The notes under the pieces are model-generated. The model did no database searches. It saw only the letters and a list, made by a program, of their open reading frames with translations, and was not told the origin of the DNA. From the NCBI GenBank assembly GCA_947453625.1, contig CANGHK010000018.1, positions 1-64,000 of the forward strand: a stretch of DNA of 64,000 bases, in the 5' to 3' direction. The position numbers and the translations under genes were made by a program. Shown piece by piece: positions 32,906 through 42,515 of the stretch. This DNA comes from Burkholderiales bacterium (GTDB taxonomy: Bacteria; Pseudomonadota; Gammaproteobacteria; Burkholderiales; Burkholderiaceae_C). The stretch's first letter is position 1. Each line of letters begins with the position of its first letter.

Positions 32906-34441
32906 ATGTGCGGCATCGTTGGCGTGATCTCCAAATCGCCGGTCAACCAACTGATCTACGACGCGCTGCTGCTGCTGCAGCACCGTGGTCAGGATGCGGC
33001 CGGCATCGTCACCATGCAGGGCACGCAGTGCTTCATGCACAAGGCCCGCGGCATGGTCAAGGACGTGTTCCGCACCCGCAACATGCGGGCGCTGCCGGGC
33101 TCCGTCGGCCTGGGCCAGGTTCGCTACCCGACGGCGGGCAACGCCTTCAACGAGGAAGAGGCCCAGCCCTTCTACGTCAACGCGCCCTACGGCATCGTGC
33201 TGGTGCACAACGGCAACCTGACCAACGCCCACGTGCTGAAGAAGGAATTGTTCGACGTCGACCGGCGTCACATCAACACCGGCAGCGACACCGAGGTGCT
33301 GATCAACGTGCTGGCGCATGAGATGGAACTGGCCGGGCGCGACGTGTTGCTGACGCCTGAACTGGTGTTCCGCGCCGTGGCCGCGGTTCACAAGCGCATC
33401 CGGGGGTCGTACGCGGTGATCGCGCTGATCGCCGGCTATGGCCTGCTGGCTTTTCGCGACCCCTACGGCATCCGCCCGCTGGTCTACGGCGAGGCCGACC
33501 TGCCAGCCGCCGAGGGCGGTGGCAAGACGGTGATGCTGGCCAGCGAGACGGTGGCCCTGGAAGGCACCGGCCACCAGGTGGTGCGCGACGTGGCGCCCGG
33601 CGAGGCGATCTTCGTCGACCTGGACGGCCGGCTGCACAGCCAGCAATGCGCCGAGGCGCCGTCGCTACACCCCTGCATGTTCGAGTTCGTCTACCTGGCG
33701 CGGCCCGACTCGGTGATCGACGGCATCTCGGTCTACCAGGCGCGGCTCAACCTGGGCGAGAGCCTGGCCCAGCGCGTGATCAGCACGATGCCTCCGGGCG
33801 ACATCGACGTGGTGATCCCGATCCCGGAATCGAGCCGGCCGTCGGCGATGCAACTGGCGCAGAAGATAGGCAAGCCCTACCGCGAAGGCTTCGTCAAGAA
33901 CCGCTATGTCGGCCGCACCTTCATCATGCCGGGCCAGCAGGCGCGCAAGAAGAGCGTGCGCCAGAAGCTCAACGCCATCGGCGTCGAGTTCAAGGGCCGC
34001 AACGTGCTGCTGGTCGACGACTCGATCGTGCGCGGCACCACCAGCAAGGAGATCGTGCAGATGGCGCGCGAGGCCGGCGCGCGCCGCGTCTACATGGCAT
34101 CGGCCGCGCCGCCGGTGCGCTACCCCAATGTCTATGGCATCGACATGCCCACGCCCGAGGAACTGATCGCCCATGGCCGCACGCAGGAGGAGATCCGCCA
34201 GTTCATCGGCGCCGATGCGCTGATCTACCAGGACGTCGAGGTGATGAAGCGGGTGGTGGGTGCGCTCAACCCGGCGATCCAGGGCTTCGAGGCCAGCTGT
34301 TTCGACGGCCACTACATCACCGGCGACATCAGCGTCGCCGATTTCCAGGCCATCGAAAGCCAGCGCACCGAGGCGCGCCAGCGCGACGAAGGCAGCAACG
34401 ACCGAACCCGCCTGACGCTGCAAAGCCGGGCCGACGCATGA
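32906..34441 (+). CDS. purF: Amidophosphoribosyltransferase
   Basis: First committed step of purine synthesis: PRPP plus glutamine gives phosphoribosylamine. The 511 residues start MCGIVGVI, so Cys2 becomes the N-terminal nucleophile after Met removal, with no propeptide. The glutaminase half shows LGQVRYPTAG, and the PRPP site reads VLLVDDSIVRGTTSKEIV. Its stop overlaps the metZ start. Confidence 0.97.
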   Translation: MCGIVGVISKSPVNQLIYDALLLLQHRGQDAAGIVTMQGTQCFMHKARGMVKDVFRTRNMRALPGSVGLGQVRYPTAGNAFNEEEAQPFYVNAPYGIVLVHNGNLTNAHVLKKELFDVDRRHINTGSDTEVLINVLAHEMELAGRDVLLTPELVFRAVAAVHKRIRGSYAVIALIAGYGLLAFRDPYGIRPLVYGEADLPAAEGGGKTVMLASETVALEGTGHQVVRDVAPGEAIFVDLDGRLHSQQCAEAPSLHPCMFEFVYLARPDSVIDGISVYQARLNLGESLAQRVISTMPPGDIDVVIPIPESSRPSAMQLAQKIGKPYREGFVKNRYVGRTFIMPGQQARKKSVRQKLNAIGVEFKGRNVLLVDDSIVRGTTSKEIVQMAREAGARRVYMASAAPPVRYPNVYGIDMPTPEELIAHGRTQEEIRQFIGADALIYQDVEVMKRVVGALNPAIQGFEASCFDGHYITGDISVADFQAIESQRTEARQRDEGSNDRTRLTLQSRADA

Positions 34442-35709
34442 TGAAACCCGACACCCCCACCAACGATCCGAAGAAGATCCCGCGCGTTCGCTTGCCTGCC
34501 GACGCCCGGCCCGACACCCTGGCGGTGCGCGAGGGCCTGCCGCGCACCGCCTGGGGTGAGAACAGCGAGGCGCTGTTCCTGACCAGCAGTTTCGTCCAGC
34601 CCGACGCGGCCACCGCCGCTGCGCGCTTCGCCAACGAGGAAGAAGCCTTCACCTACAGCCGCTTCTCCAACCCGACGGTGATGATGATGGAGCGCCGGCT
34701 GGCGGCGCTGGAAGGCACCAGCGGCTGCATCGCCACGTCCAGCGGCATGGCCGCGATCCTGCTGCTGGTGATGGGCTTGCTCAAGGCCGGCGACCACATC
34801 GTCTGCTCGCAGAGCGTGTTCGGCTCGACGATCCGGCTGCTGCAGGGCGAGTTCAGCAAGTTCGGCGTGCAGAGCAGCTTCGTCTCTCAGACCGACGTGG
34901 CCGAGTGGCAGGCGGCGATCCGCCCCAACACCCGGCTGCTGTTTGCCGAGTCGCCCACCAACCCGCTGACCGAAGTCTGTGACATCCGCGCGCTGACCGC
35001 CGTGGCCCATGCCCATGGCGCCTGGCTGGCGGTCGACAACTGCTTCTGCTCGCCCGCGCTGCAGCGGCCAGTGGACTACGGCGCCGATTTCATCATCCAC
35101 TCGGGCACCAAGTACCTGGACGGCCAGGGCCGGGTGATCGCCGGGGCGATCTGCGGCGCGGCCGAGCTGGTCGAGCAGAAGTTCGTGCCGGTGATGCGCA
35201 GCTGTGGCATGAGCCTGTCGCCGTTCAACGCCTGGGTCGTGCTAAAGGGCATGGAGACGCTGTCGATCCGGATGCGCGAGCAGAGCGCCCGCGCGCTGCA
35301 ACTGGCTGCTTGGCTGGAAGCCCAGCCCGCGGTGGCGCGGGTCTACTACCCTGGCCTGGCCTCGCACCCGCAGCACGCGCTGGCGATGGCCCAGCAGGGC
35401 GGGATGGGCGGGGCGGTGCTGAGCTTCGTCGTGCGCGGCGGGGCGGCGGCCAACCCGGTCGGCGCCGCGAGCGATGCCCGGGCCCGGGCCTTCGCCGTGA
35501 TCGACCACACCCAGGTCTGCTCGATCACCGCCAACCTGGGCGACACCAAGACCACCATCACCCACCCGGCCAGCACCTCGCATGGCCGGCTGACCGAAGA
35601 CCAGCGTCACGCTGCCGGCATCACGCAGGGACTGATCCGCGTGGCCGTGGGGCTGGACGATGTCGAAGACCTGAAGGCCGATCTGCAACGCGGCCTGGCC
35701 ACACTGTGA
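34438..35709 (+). CDS. metZ: O-succinylhomoserine sulfhydrylase
   Basis: PLP enzyme of the Cys/Met metabolism family that makes homocysteine from O-succinylhomoserine and sulfide. The 423 residues contain YSRFSNPTV, the cofactor segment [13 protein letters not shown] and the PLP lysine in [12 protein letters not shown] (Lys225). Two ATGs stand in tandem at 34438 and 34441; both overlap the purF stop. The purF-metZ pairing is standard in betaproteobacteria. Cystathionine gamma-synthase is a weaker alternative. Confidence 0.93.
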   Translation: MMKPDTPTNDPKKIPRVRLPADARPDTLAVREGLPRTAWGENSEALFLTSSFVQPDAATAAARFANEEEAFTYSRFSNPTVMMMERRLAALEGTSGCIATSSGMAAILLLVMGLLKAGDHIVCSQSVFGSTIRLLQGEFSKFGVQSSFVSQTDVAEWQAAIRPNTRLLFAESPTNPLTEVCDIRALTAVAHAHGAWLAVDNCFCSPALQRPVDYGADFIIHSGTKYLDGQGRVIAGAICGAAELVEQKFVPVMRSCGMSLSPFNAWVVLKGMETLSIRMREQSARALQLAAWLEAQPAVARVYYPGLASHPQHALAMAQQGGMGGAVLSFVVRGGAAANPVGAASDARARAFAVIDHTQVCSITANLGDTKTTITHPASTSHGRLTEDQRHAAGITQGLIRVAVGLDDVEDLKADLQRGLATL

Positions 35710-37136
35710 TGAACCCAGACAAGCCCGCCCCTGCCATCCCCGGCATCACGCCGGTCCGCACCCGCATCGCCCCGTCGCCGACCGGCTTCCTGCACCTGGG
35801 CACGGCGCGCACCGCGCTCTACTCCTGGGCCTATGCGCGCCATTTCGGCGGCCAGTTCGTGCTGCGCATCGAGGACACCGATGTCGCGCGCTCGACCCAG
35901 GATTCGGTCGATCAGATCCTGGCCGCGATGCAGTGGCTGGGGCTGGACTGCGACGAAGGCCCGATCTACCAGATGCAGCGCCTGGACCGCTATCACGCGG
36001 TGGTCGAGCAGATGCTGGCCGCCGGCACCGCCTACCGCTGCTGGTGCACCCCCGAGGAGCTTGACGCGATGCGCGAAGCCCAGCGCGAGCGCGGCGTCAA
36101 GACCCATTACGACGGCCGCTGGCGCCCGTCGCGGGGCAAGACCCTGCCGTCGCCGCCGGCCGGCGTCAAGCCGGTGGTGCGTTTCGCCAACCCGGTCGAC
36201 GGCATCGTCACCTGGGACGATCTGGTCAAGGGCAGCATCAGCATCTCCAACCACGAGATCGACGACCTGATCATCCTGCGTCCCGACGGTGTGCCGACCT
36301 ACAACTTCGCCGTCGTGGTCGACGACTGGGACATGGCGATCAGCCATGTCTTCCGCGGTGACGAGCACATCAACAACACGCCCTGGCAGATCAACATCTT
36401 CCATGCGCTGGGGGCGCCGCTGCCGCGATTCGGCCACTGCCCGATCATCCTGGGCGACGATGGCCAGAAGCTGTCCAAGCGGCGCGGGGCGGTCAGCGTC
36501 ACCGCCTACCAGGACGCCGGCTACCTGCCCGAGTCCATGCTCAACTACCTGGCGCGCCTGGGCTGGAGCCATGGCGACGAGGAGTTGTTCAGCGCGGCGC
36601 AGATGGTGAAGTGGTTCGACGGAAGCCACCTGGCCAAGAGCCCGGCACAGTGGGATCCGGTCAAGCTGGCCTGGGTCAACGCCCAACACCTGAAGCTGGC
36701 CGATGACGGCCGCCTCGCCGGCCTGGTCGCGGCGCAACTGGCCAGCCGTGGCGTCGGGGTGGCGGCCGACGAGCGCCTGGTCGCGATGTGCGCGCTCTAC
36801 AAGGACCGCTGCAGCACCACGGTGGAACTGGCCGACTGGCTGGCGATGCACTTCGTGCCGGTGGTGCCGCCGGCCGACGAACTGGCCGCCTTGCTGACCG
36901 ATGCGGTCCGCCCGGCGCTGGTGGCCTTGCGCGACAGGCTGGCCGGCTGCGACTGGGACAAGGCGGCGATCGCCGCCGCGCTCAAGGCGGTGCTGGCCGA
37001 ACACAAGCTGAAGATGCCGCAACTGGCGATGCCGCTGCGCCTGCTGCTGTGCGGCCGCGTGCAGACGCCGTCGGTCGATGCGGTGGTGGCCTTGTTCGAG
37101 CGTCAAATTGTGCTTGAGCGCTTGCGGCATCTGTGA
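35709..37136 (+). CDS. gltX: Glutamate--tRNA ligase
   Basis: Charges tRNA-Glu. The 475-residue class I synthetase has the HIGH-type motif in [29 protein letters not shown], and the KMSKS-type loop as KLSKRRG. Its ATG overlaps the metZ stop by one base. A tRNA-Glu gene lies about 220 bases downstream, so enzyme and substrate are neighbours here. Confidence 0.96.
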   Translation: MNPDKPAPAIPGITPVRTRIAPSPTGFLHLGTARTALYSWAYARHFGGQFVLRIEDTDVARSTQDSVDQILAAMQWLGLDCDEGPIYQMQRLDRYHAVVEQMLAAGTAYRCWCTPEELDAMREAQRERGVKTHYDGRWRPSRGKTLPSPPAGVKPVVRFANPVDGIVTWDDLVKGSISISNHEIDDLIILRPDGVPTYNFAVVVDDWDMAISHVFRGDEHINNTPWQINIFHALGAPLPRFGHCPIILGDDGQKLSKRRGAVSVTAYQDAGYLPESMLNYLARLGWSHGDEELFSAAQMVKWFDGSHLAKSPAQWDPVKLAWVNAQHLKLADDGRLAGLVAAQLASRGVGVAADERLVAMCALYKDRCSTTVELADWLAMHFVPVVPPADELAALLTDAVRPALVALRDRLAGCDWDKAAIAAALKAVLAEHKLKMPQLAMPLRLLLCGRVQTPSVDAVVALFERQIVLERLRHL

Positions 37137-37151
37137 AAGTCATGCTATAGT
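37122..37151 (+). promoter_or_regulatory. Candidate promoter for the tRNA-Ala/tRNA-Glu unit
   Basis: TTGCGG at 37122-37127, inside the end of gltX, and TATAGT at 37146-37151 are spaced by 18 bases, 64 bases ahead of the first tRNA. The -10 is followed by CGTGG, the same bases as after the TAGAAT in folC. Confidence 0.5.
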
Positions 37152-37214
37152 CGTGGACTCGCTTGAACAGCAATTGATTGGGCACTGACAGCAAGTCGTC
37201 AGCGTCTGCTCAAC

Positions 37215-37290
<76 letters not shown>

Positions 37291-37354
37291 TTGATTATTC
37301 GGAAGTTTTTTTCTGAAACTCGCGGTGGCGCTGTTCAAGTCGATGTAGATCAAA

Positions 37355-37430
37355 GTCCCCTTCGTCTAGAGGCCTAGGACACCACCCTTTCACGGTGATT
37401 ACAGGGGTTCGAATCCCCTAGGGGACGCCA
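37355..37430 (+). tRNA. tRNA-Glu (TTC anticodon)
   Basis: A 76-base cloverleaf with encoded CCA: acceptor GTCCCCT pairing with AGGGGAC, anticodon loop CTTTCAC giving TTC, T loop TTCGAAT. It lies 64 bases after tRNA-Ala. Its 3' end is a typical attachment site for tyrosine integrases, and an integrase remnant follows within 200 bases. Confidence 0.96.
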
Positions 37431-37463
37431 TTACAGGCAGTCAGGTTGACGCACAACGAAGCA

Positions 37464-37499
37464 AGCCCCTGGGTGAATCAATCACTCAGGGGCTTTTTT
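37464..37499 (+). terminator. Rho-independent terminator of the tRNA unit
   Basis: Arms AGCCCCTGGGTGA and TCACTCAGGGGCT (one mismatch) around ATCAA... are followed by six T residues at 37494-37499. It ends the tRNA-Ala/tRNA-Glu transcript just before the integrase remnant. Confidence 0.85.
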
Positions 37500-37625
37500 C
37501 TTGTCACGTTGGCGCATGACGGGGCTGTACAGCGCACGGCAAACCGGGGAACGGACCGGGATTCCGGGGTAGAAGCGGGGAACTTTCCCCGGTTCACCCA
37601 GACCGGGACACCTAGAAAGGCCGCC

Positions 37626-38128
37626 GTGCTGACCAATCCAGACTGCAAGAACGCCACCTGTCCCGAGGGCGAGGTTCGCGCTCGACTGACTGATGGCCGT
37701 GGGCTGTACCTCGAGGTTTCTCCTGCCGGGTCGAAGCGCTGATTCTGGAAGTTCTACCCCGACGGCAAGGAATCCCGGCTGGCGCTGGGCAGCTACCCGG
37801 ATGTGACGCCTCAAGGAGGCAAGGGCGGCGCGCGACGAAGCCCGCAAGGTCCGGGCTGCCGGCACGAACCCGGTGCAGCAGCGCAAGGCCGACAAGCTGT
37901 TCAAGACGAACGCCAACGCGACGAACTTCGAGGCGGTGGCCCGAGAGTTCCACGCTTCCAAGGTCGGCGAGTGGTGACCTGGTGGAACTGCGCCTGGCCG
38001 GCCGGTTGTTGACAGGCCGATCAAGGCCCAGTTCGTGGGTAGCGAGGCCGCTACGGCATCCAGACTGCCCGCCGAGAGCGCAACCCGGCCGGCTACCTGT
38101 GCGGAGCGCTGAAGGCGATACAGGTCTT
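37626..38128 (+). pseudogene. Decayed tyrosine-type (P4-like) integrase at tRNA-Glu
   Basis: The N-terminal Arm-binding (DUF4102-type) domain is readable as LTNPDCKNATCPEGEVRARL, a TGA at 37740-37742 in place of a Trp codon, then FWKFYPDGKESRLALGSYPD. A frameshift near 37805 leads to KEARAARDEARKVRAAGTNP and a core-domain start ending HASKVGEW. After an internal deletion one more fragment, RYGIQTARRERNPAGYL (from 38049), is recognisable. The catalytic domain with the Arg-His-Tyr residues is gone. The place after the tRNA 3' end is where such integrases insert. It runs into the truncated PAS gene on the other strand. Confidence 0.85.
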
Positions 38129-38551
38129 CAGCAAGCGGCGCCTGGCGTCGCTGCGGCTTGGCTGGGTCTCTTCGCTCGACGCCACCACGTTCGTGATGTC
38201 GTAGAACACCAGCACATAACCAGTGGGCTGCAGTGCCGCATCGCTGGTGCGCGAAACCTTGATCAGCAGCACCCGCTCGGGGATGTTGATGATCATCGTC
38301 ATCGGCGGCGGCGCTGCCACCGGGCATTGCGCGGCCTGGTCGAGCAGGAACTCCACCTTGGGCCGCGAGCGTTCAGGGTGGAATTCGAGCACCATCTTGT
38401 CGAACGGCAGCTTCTGCTCGACCGGCAGCACGCGCCGGGCGTAGTCGTTCATGCCGATCACATGGCGCCTGTTGTCCAGGTGCACGATGCCCGGCTCGAC
38501 GCGCTCCAGCAGGTAGAGCGGCGAGACCGGTGCGACTCGGTTGTCGATCAC
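38093..38551 (-). pseudogene. PAS-domain sensor resembling RcoM, output domain lost
   Basis: A 152-residue frame that starts at GTG with GGAGG eight bases upstream, so its translation start looks intact. Residues about 10-125 match the PAS domain of the CO-sensing regulator RcoM: VEPGIVHLDNRRHVIGMND, FHPERSRPKVEFLL, CPVAAPPPMTMIINIPERV and VLVFYDIT. His58, Cys76 and Met86 line up with RcoM heme ligands as I recall them (His74, Cys94, Met104); the Cys-Met spacing of ten is kept. RcoM proteins continue into a LytTR DNA-binding domain after an RRLFK-like linker; here homology stops at RRLLK and the frame runs into integrase remnant sequence. The product, if made, would be a sensor without an output domain. 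Confidence 0.7.
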
Positions 38552-38683
38552 GGTGAATGCCTCCAGGGTGTAATCCAGCCAGGTTTGCTGGCCGGCCTGC
38601 AGCGTCGGATCGAATCATGGAACTTGCCGCGTTGGCAGCGCGGCAACCCTCGGAGGTCTGGCCACCCCGCATACTTGCGGACC

Positions 38684-39466
38684 ATGAACCCCAGCCCTAC
38701 TCCCGGCCCGCCCCTGCTGCAATTGCACGACGGCCGCGCCACCCTGACGCTGAACCGCCCGGCCCACCACAACCGCCTGCATCTGGAAGACCTGCTGGCC
38801 TTGCAGCGCCACTTTGCGGCGCTGGCGGCCGACCCGGCGGTGAAACTGCTGGTGCTGACCGGCAGCGGGCGGACCTTCTGCTCGGGCTTCCACATCGGCG
38901 AGTTCGACGGCGCAGCCAACGCCGCCAGTGCCGGTCCCGCTTTGTTCGAGCAGACCGTGGACGCGCTCGAAGCCCTGGCCTTGCCCACGGTCTGCCGCCT
39001 CAACGGCAGCGTCCACGGCGGCGCCACCGACCTGGCGCTGGCCTGCGACTTCCGGGTCGGGGTCAGCACGATGGACTTGCGCATGCCGGCGGCCCGGCTC
39101 GGCCTGCATTACTACCCCAACGGCTTGCGGCGCTATGTGTCGCGGCTGGGGCTGGCCACCGCCAAGCGGCTGTTCCTGCTGGCCGAGAGCGTGCCGGCGG
39201 CCGAACTGCTGGCGCTGGGCTACCTCGACCGGCTCGTCGCGCCCGACCAGCTCGACGCCGAGGTGCAGGCCATCGCCGACGCGCTGGCCGCCGGTGCGCC
39301 TCTGGCGCTGCGCGGCATGAAGGCCTCGCTCAACGAGATCGCCCGCGGCGAGTTCCACCTCGCGGCATTGCGCCAGCGCGAGGCGCTGTGTGCGGCCAGC
39401 GCCGACTTGCAGGAAGGCAAGGCGGCCTTTGCCGAGAAGCGCCCGCCGCGCTTTGCCGGATGCTGA
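38684..39466 (+). CDS. Enoyl-CoA hydratase/isomerase family protein
   Basis: A 260-residue crotonase-fold protein. The two oxyanion-hole segments are CSGFHIGEFDG and GSVHGGATDLALACDFRVG. The usual catalytic Glu positions of true hydratases are not clearly matched: the helix after the second segment reads RMPAARLGLHYYPNG. The exact reaction, hydration, isomerisation or hydrolysis of an acyl-CoA, is unknown. The ATG at 38684 fits the domain start; the frame is open further up but over the integrase scar. A FAD oxidoreductase follows. Confidence 0.85.
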   Translation: MNPSPTPGPPLLQLHDGRATLTLNRPAHHNRLHLEDLLALQRHFAALAADPAVKLLVLTGSGRTFCSGFHIGEFDGAANAASAGPALFEQTVDALEALALPTVCRLNGSVHGGATDLALACDFRVGVSTMDLRMPAARLGLHYYPNGLRRYVSRLGLATAKRLFLLAESVPAAELLALGYLDRLVAPDQLDAEVQAIADALAAGAPLALRGMKASLNEIARGEFHLAALRQREALCAASADLQEGKAAFAEKRPPRFAGC

Positions 39467-39533
39467 GCGCCCGCGCGCGCCGCCCCGTGGTGCCGGCCTG
39501 CGCACCGCATGGGCAAGCCACCGCAGCGCGACC

Positions 39534-40706
39534 ATGAGGGTCGTCGTGATCGGCGGCGGCGCCATCGGCTCGGCGGTGGCGCTGTTTCTCAAGCGCCTGG
39601 GCGGGGCGGCGGTGGATGTCGAGGTGATCGAGCCCGACCCCAGCCTGCGGCAAGCCTCGTCGGCACGGTCGGCCGGCTCGATCCGGCAGCAGTTCAGCAA
39701 CGCGGTCAATGTGCAGATGTCGCGCTTCGGGCACGAGGTGCTGGCCAACGCCGACGACTGGCTGGGCGTGGACGGCGCGCCGGTGCGGCTGGATTTCGTG
39801 CCCGGCGCCTACCTGTTCTGCGCCACCGCGGCCGGCGCCCCGGTGCTGCGCGCCAACCATGCGGTGCAGCGCGCCCAGGCGGTCGACGTGACGCTGCTGA
39901 CACCGGCCGAGGCCGCTGAGCGCTTTGCCTGGCTGCGTACCGACGACCTGGAGCTGACCAGCCTGGGCGGGGCTGGCGAGGGCTGGTTCGACGGCGAGGC
40001 CTGGGCACGCGCGCTGGCGCACAAGGCGCGGTCGCTGGGCGCACGCTGGCGCCAGGCCCGCGTGGTGGCGCTGACGTGCCAGGGCGACCGCTTGCTGGCC
40101 GCCGGCCTGGATGACGGCCAGCGGGTCGAAGCCGATGCCTTCGTCAACGCCGCCGGTCCCTGGGCCGGCGCGGTCGGCCGGCTGGCCGGGCTGGACCTGC
40201 CGGTGCACGCGCGCCGGCGCACCGTGTTCGCGCTGCGCTGCCCGACGCCCCTGCCCCGCCTACCGCTGGTGGTCGATCCGGCGGGGGTCTGGTTTCGCAG
40301 CGAGGGACTGGGCTTCATCGCCGGCTGGTCGCCGGGCGAGGGCGACGCCGACCCCGACGACCTGCCGCTGGACGCACCCGACCTGGCGCAGTTCGAGCGC
40401 CGGGTCTGGCCGGTGCTGGCCAACCGCGTTCCGGCGTTCGAGGCCTTGCGCGTCAGCCACGCCTGGGCCGGCTATTACGAGGTGCATCCGCTCGACCACA
40501 ACGCGCTGATCGGTGCGCACCCCGATTGCCCCAATCTGCTGTTGTGCAACGGCTTCTCGGGCCATGGCCTGCAGCACGCGCCGGCGGCCGGCCGCGGCGT
40601 GGCCGAGTGGCTGTTGCACGGCCGCTTCCAGAGCCTGGACCTGTCGGCGCTGGGTTGCCAGCGGCTGCGCACGCAACAACCGTTCACCGAGCAAGCGGTG
40701 ATCTGA
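39534..40706 (+). CDS. FAD-dependent oxidoreductase, DAO / FOXRED1-like
   Basis: A 390-residue flavoprotein of the D-amino-acid oxidase/sarcosine oxidase superfamily. The dinucleotide loop is MRVVVIGGGAIGSAVALFL, followed by SSARSAGSIRQQFS, a second FAD strand FVNAAGPWAG and the C-terminal GFSGHGLQHAPAAGRGVAEW typical of FOXRED1-like members. The substrate, probably an N-methyl or amino acid, cannot be set. It follows the hydratase by 67 bases and converges on riboflavin synthase, which makes the flavin precursor; whether this link means anything is open. Confidence 0.88.
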   Translation: MRVVVIGGGAIGSAVALFLKRLGGAAVDVEVIEPDPSLRQASSARSAGSIRQQFSNAVNVQMSRFGHEVLANADDWLGVDGAPVRLDFVPGAYLFCATAAGAPVLRANHAVQRAQAVDVTLLTPAEAAERFAWLRTDDLELTSLGGAGEGWFDGEAWARALAHKARSLGARWRQARVVALTCQGDRLLAAGLDDGQRVEADAFVNAAGPWAGAVGRLAGLDLPVHARRRTVFALRCPTPLPRLPLVVDPAGVWFRSEGLGFIAGWSPGEGDADPDDLPLDAPDLAQFERRVWPVLANRVPAFEALRVSHAWAGYYEVHPLDHNALIGAHPDCPNLLLCNGFSGHGLQHAPAAGRGVAEWLLHGRFQSLDLSALGCQRLRTQQPFTEQAVI

Positions 40707-40778
40707 CGCGGGCCGGCGGCGCTGTCGGTGCCGTCACTGCGTCGTTGCGCCAAGGCGCAGGACGCGCCCACCAGCGCC

Positions 40779-40796
40779 GACCGATGGCGATCGGTC
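40779..40796. terminator. Hairpin between convergent oxidoreductase and riboflavin synthase
   Basis: Perfect seven-base arms GACCGAT and ATCGGTC with loop GGCG lie between the two converging stops. There is no T tract, so it may be a bidirectional but weak terminator. Confidence 0.4.
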
Positions 40797-40798
40797 GG

Positions 40799-41506
40799 TC
40801 AGCGGTGCGGCAGCGTCAGCGCAGCACCCAGGTCGTCGATGGCGCTGCCCTGCTGGGCCAGCAAGGCCTCCAGCGCCGGCAGCAAGGGCCCCAGGCGCTC
40901 ATCCAGCGCATCGCGCACGGTGTCGACCAGCACCTGGGTGCTGCGCTCGATCTCGATGTTCAGTGCATCGCCCTCGCGCTTGTCGCCGAATGTCGTCATG
41001 CGCAGCGTCTCGGGGATCAGCCAGACCTCGAACCAGTGTGCACGCCGGTCCGCTTCGGCCACCGTCAGGCTGGCGCCGTTGATCGCGATATAGCCCTTGG
41101 CGAACACATAGCGCATGTGGCTGGCCGGCACGGCGATGCGCAGCACATGGTTGTTCTCGGGCTGGCGCAGCGAGACCAGCGTGCCCTGGCAATCGACATG
41201 GCCGCTGATCGGGTGGCCGCCGATCTCGGCGCCGTCGCGCGCGGCGCGCTCGACGTTGAGCCGGCTGCCTGGGGCCAGGGCTCCCAGCGAGGTCAGCCCC
41301 AGACTCTGCTGCATCACGTCGAAGCGCGCTCGGCCGGGGCCGGGCAGGGCGGTGACGGTCAGGCACACGCCGTCGCAGGCCACGCTGGCGCCTATCTCCA
41401 GGCCGCTGTCGAAACCCGGCGGCATCGCGAGCTCGAAGCTGCGCAGCCCGGGGCGGTCGGTGATGGCGGCCACGCTGGCCACGCCTTGAACAATGCCGGT
41501 GAACAT
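40799..41506 (-). CDS. ribC: Riboflavin synthase alpha chain
   Basis: Dismutates two 6,7-dimethyl-8-ribityllumazines to riboflavin. The 235 residues hold two lumazine-binding barrels: the first opens MFTGIVQGVASV and SVACDGVCLTV, the second has GGHPISGHVDCQGT and YIAINGASLTVAE. It is some 20-30 residues longer than usual at the C-terminus, with a tail LGPLLPALEALLAQQ of unknown role. The gene stands alone on the minus strand, away from a rib operon. Confidence 0.95.
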   Translation of the reverse strand: MFTGIVQGVASVAAITDRPGLRSFELAMPPGFDSGLEIGASVACDGVCLTVTALPGPGRARFDVMQQSLGLTSLGALAPGSRLNVERAARDGAEIGGHPISGHVDCQGTLVSLRQPENNHVLRIAVPASHMRYVFAKGYIAINGASLTVAEADRRAHWFEVWLIPETLRMTTFGDKREGDALNIEIERSTQVLVDTVRDALDERLGPLLPALEALLAQQGSAIDDLGAALTLPHR

Positions 41507-41628
41507 GGGATTCCTGTCTATTCCTGTCGTTTGACCGCCAGATTACCAGCGTGGCGTCCCCACCGGTGCACACTCACGCCCGCTGCAAGCCGTCCCAACC
41601 CCCTCCACCTTGCCCAGGACCCCCGACC

Positions 41629-42417
41629 ATGACCATGGAAGCCGTGCGTACCGACACCGACGGGCCCGTCGCGACCATCACGCTGTACCGCCCGGCGCAG
41701 CGCAACGCGGTGGACGGTCCGACCGCCGACGCGCTGCGTGCGGCTTTCGCGGCCTTCGAGGCCGACCCGGCACTGCGGGTGGCGGTGTTGACGGGCGGCG
41801 GCGGTCAGTTCTGTGCCGGCGCCGACCTGGGCGCCGTGGCCGACCCGGCGCGGCGCAACCGGGTCGTGGCCGACGGCAGCGGCGCCGGGCCGATGGGGCC
41901 GACGCGGATGCGGTTGCGCAAACCGGTGATCGCGGCGGTCGAAGGCCATGCGGTGGCCGGCGGGCTGGAACTGGCGCTGATGTGCGACCTGCGGGTGGCC
42001 GGCCGCAGCGCGGTGTTCGGGGTCTTCTGCCGGCGCTGGGGCGTGCCGCTGATCGACGGCGGCACGGTGCGCTTGCCGCGCTTGATCGGCCAGGCCAGGG
42101 CGCTGGACCTGATCCTGACCGGCCGGGCGGTGGCGGCCGACGAGGCGCTGGCCTTCGGGCTGGTCAACCGCGTGGTCGACGACGGCCTGGCGTTGGCCGA
42201 GGCGCAGGCGCTGGCGCGGCAGATCGCCGCCTTTCCGCAAGCCTGCCTGCAGGCCGACCGGGCCTCGGCGCTGGCGCAGTGGGACTGGCCGCTGGACCAG
42301 GCGCTGCAGCACGAGGGGGCCGGTGGCTATGCCGCGTTGCAGGCCGAAGGCCTGGCCGGCGCGGCGCGCTTCGCGGCTGGCGCCGGGCGGCATGGGCAGC
42401 CGGAAGCGGGTGGGTGA
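41629..42417 (+). CDS. Crotonase/enoyl-CoA hydratase family protein
   Basis: A 262-residue crotonase-fold protein with QFCAGADLGAV and EGHAVAGGLELALMCDLRVA as oxyanion-hole loops and WGVPLIDGGTVRLPRLIG after them, a pattern found in crotonases of unknown acyl-CoA specificity. The ATG at 41629 was chosen at the start of homology; the frame is open to 41551 without support. It is divergent from ribC and followed by an MFS gene. Confidence 0.88.
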   Translation: MTMEAVRTDTDGPVATITLYRPAQRNAVDGPTADALRAAFAAFEADPALRVAVLTGGGGQFCAGADLGAVADPARRNRVVADGSGAGPMGPTRMRLRKPVIAAVEGHAVAGGLELALMCDLRVAGRSAVFGVFCRRWGVPLIDGGTVRLPRLIGQARALDLILTGRAVAADEALAFGLVNRVVDDGLALAEAQALARQIAAFPQACLQADRASALAQWDWPLDQALQHEGAGGYAALQAEGLAGAARFAAGAGRHGQPEAGG

Positions 42418-42515
42418 GTCTTGACGCCGGGGATCTGGCGCCAGTCGGCCAGCATCGCCACCGGGGCGGGTTGACGGCACTGTCGCGCGGCACGCCGGCC
42501 CCCGACAATGGCGCG

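Noticed and set aside
37431-38683. A complete integrated island with two attachment sites
   Set aside because: No second copy of the tRNA-Glu 3' end was found downstream, and only integrase fragments remain.
41507-41628. FMN riboswitch near riboflavin synthase
   Set aside because: The leader is too short and lacks the conserved FMN-element blocks; such elements usually precede ribB-type genes.
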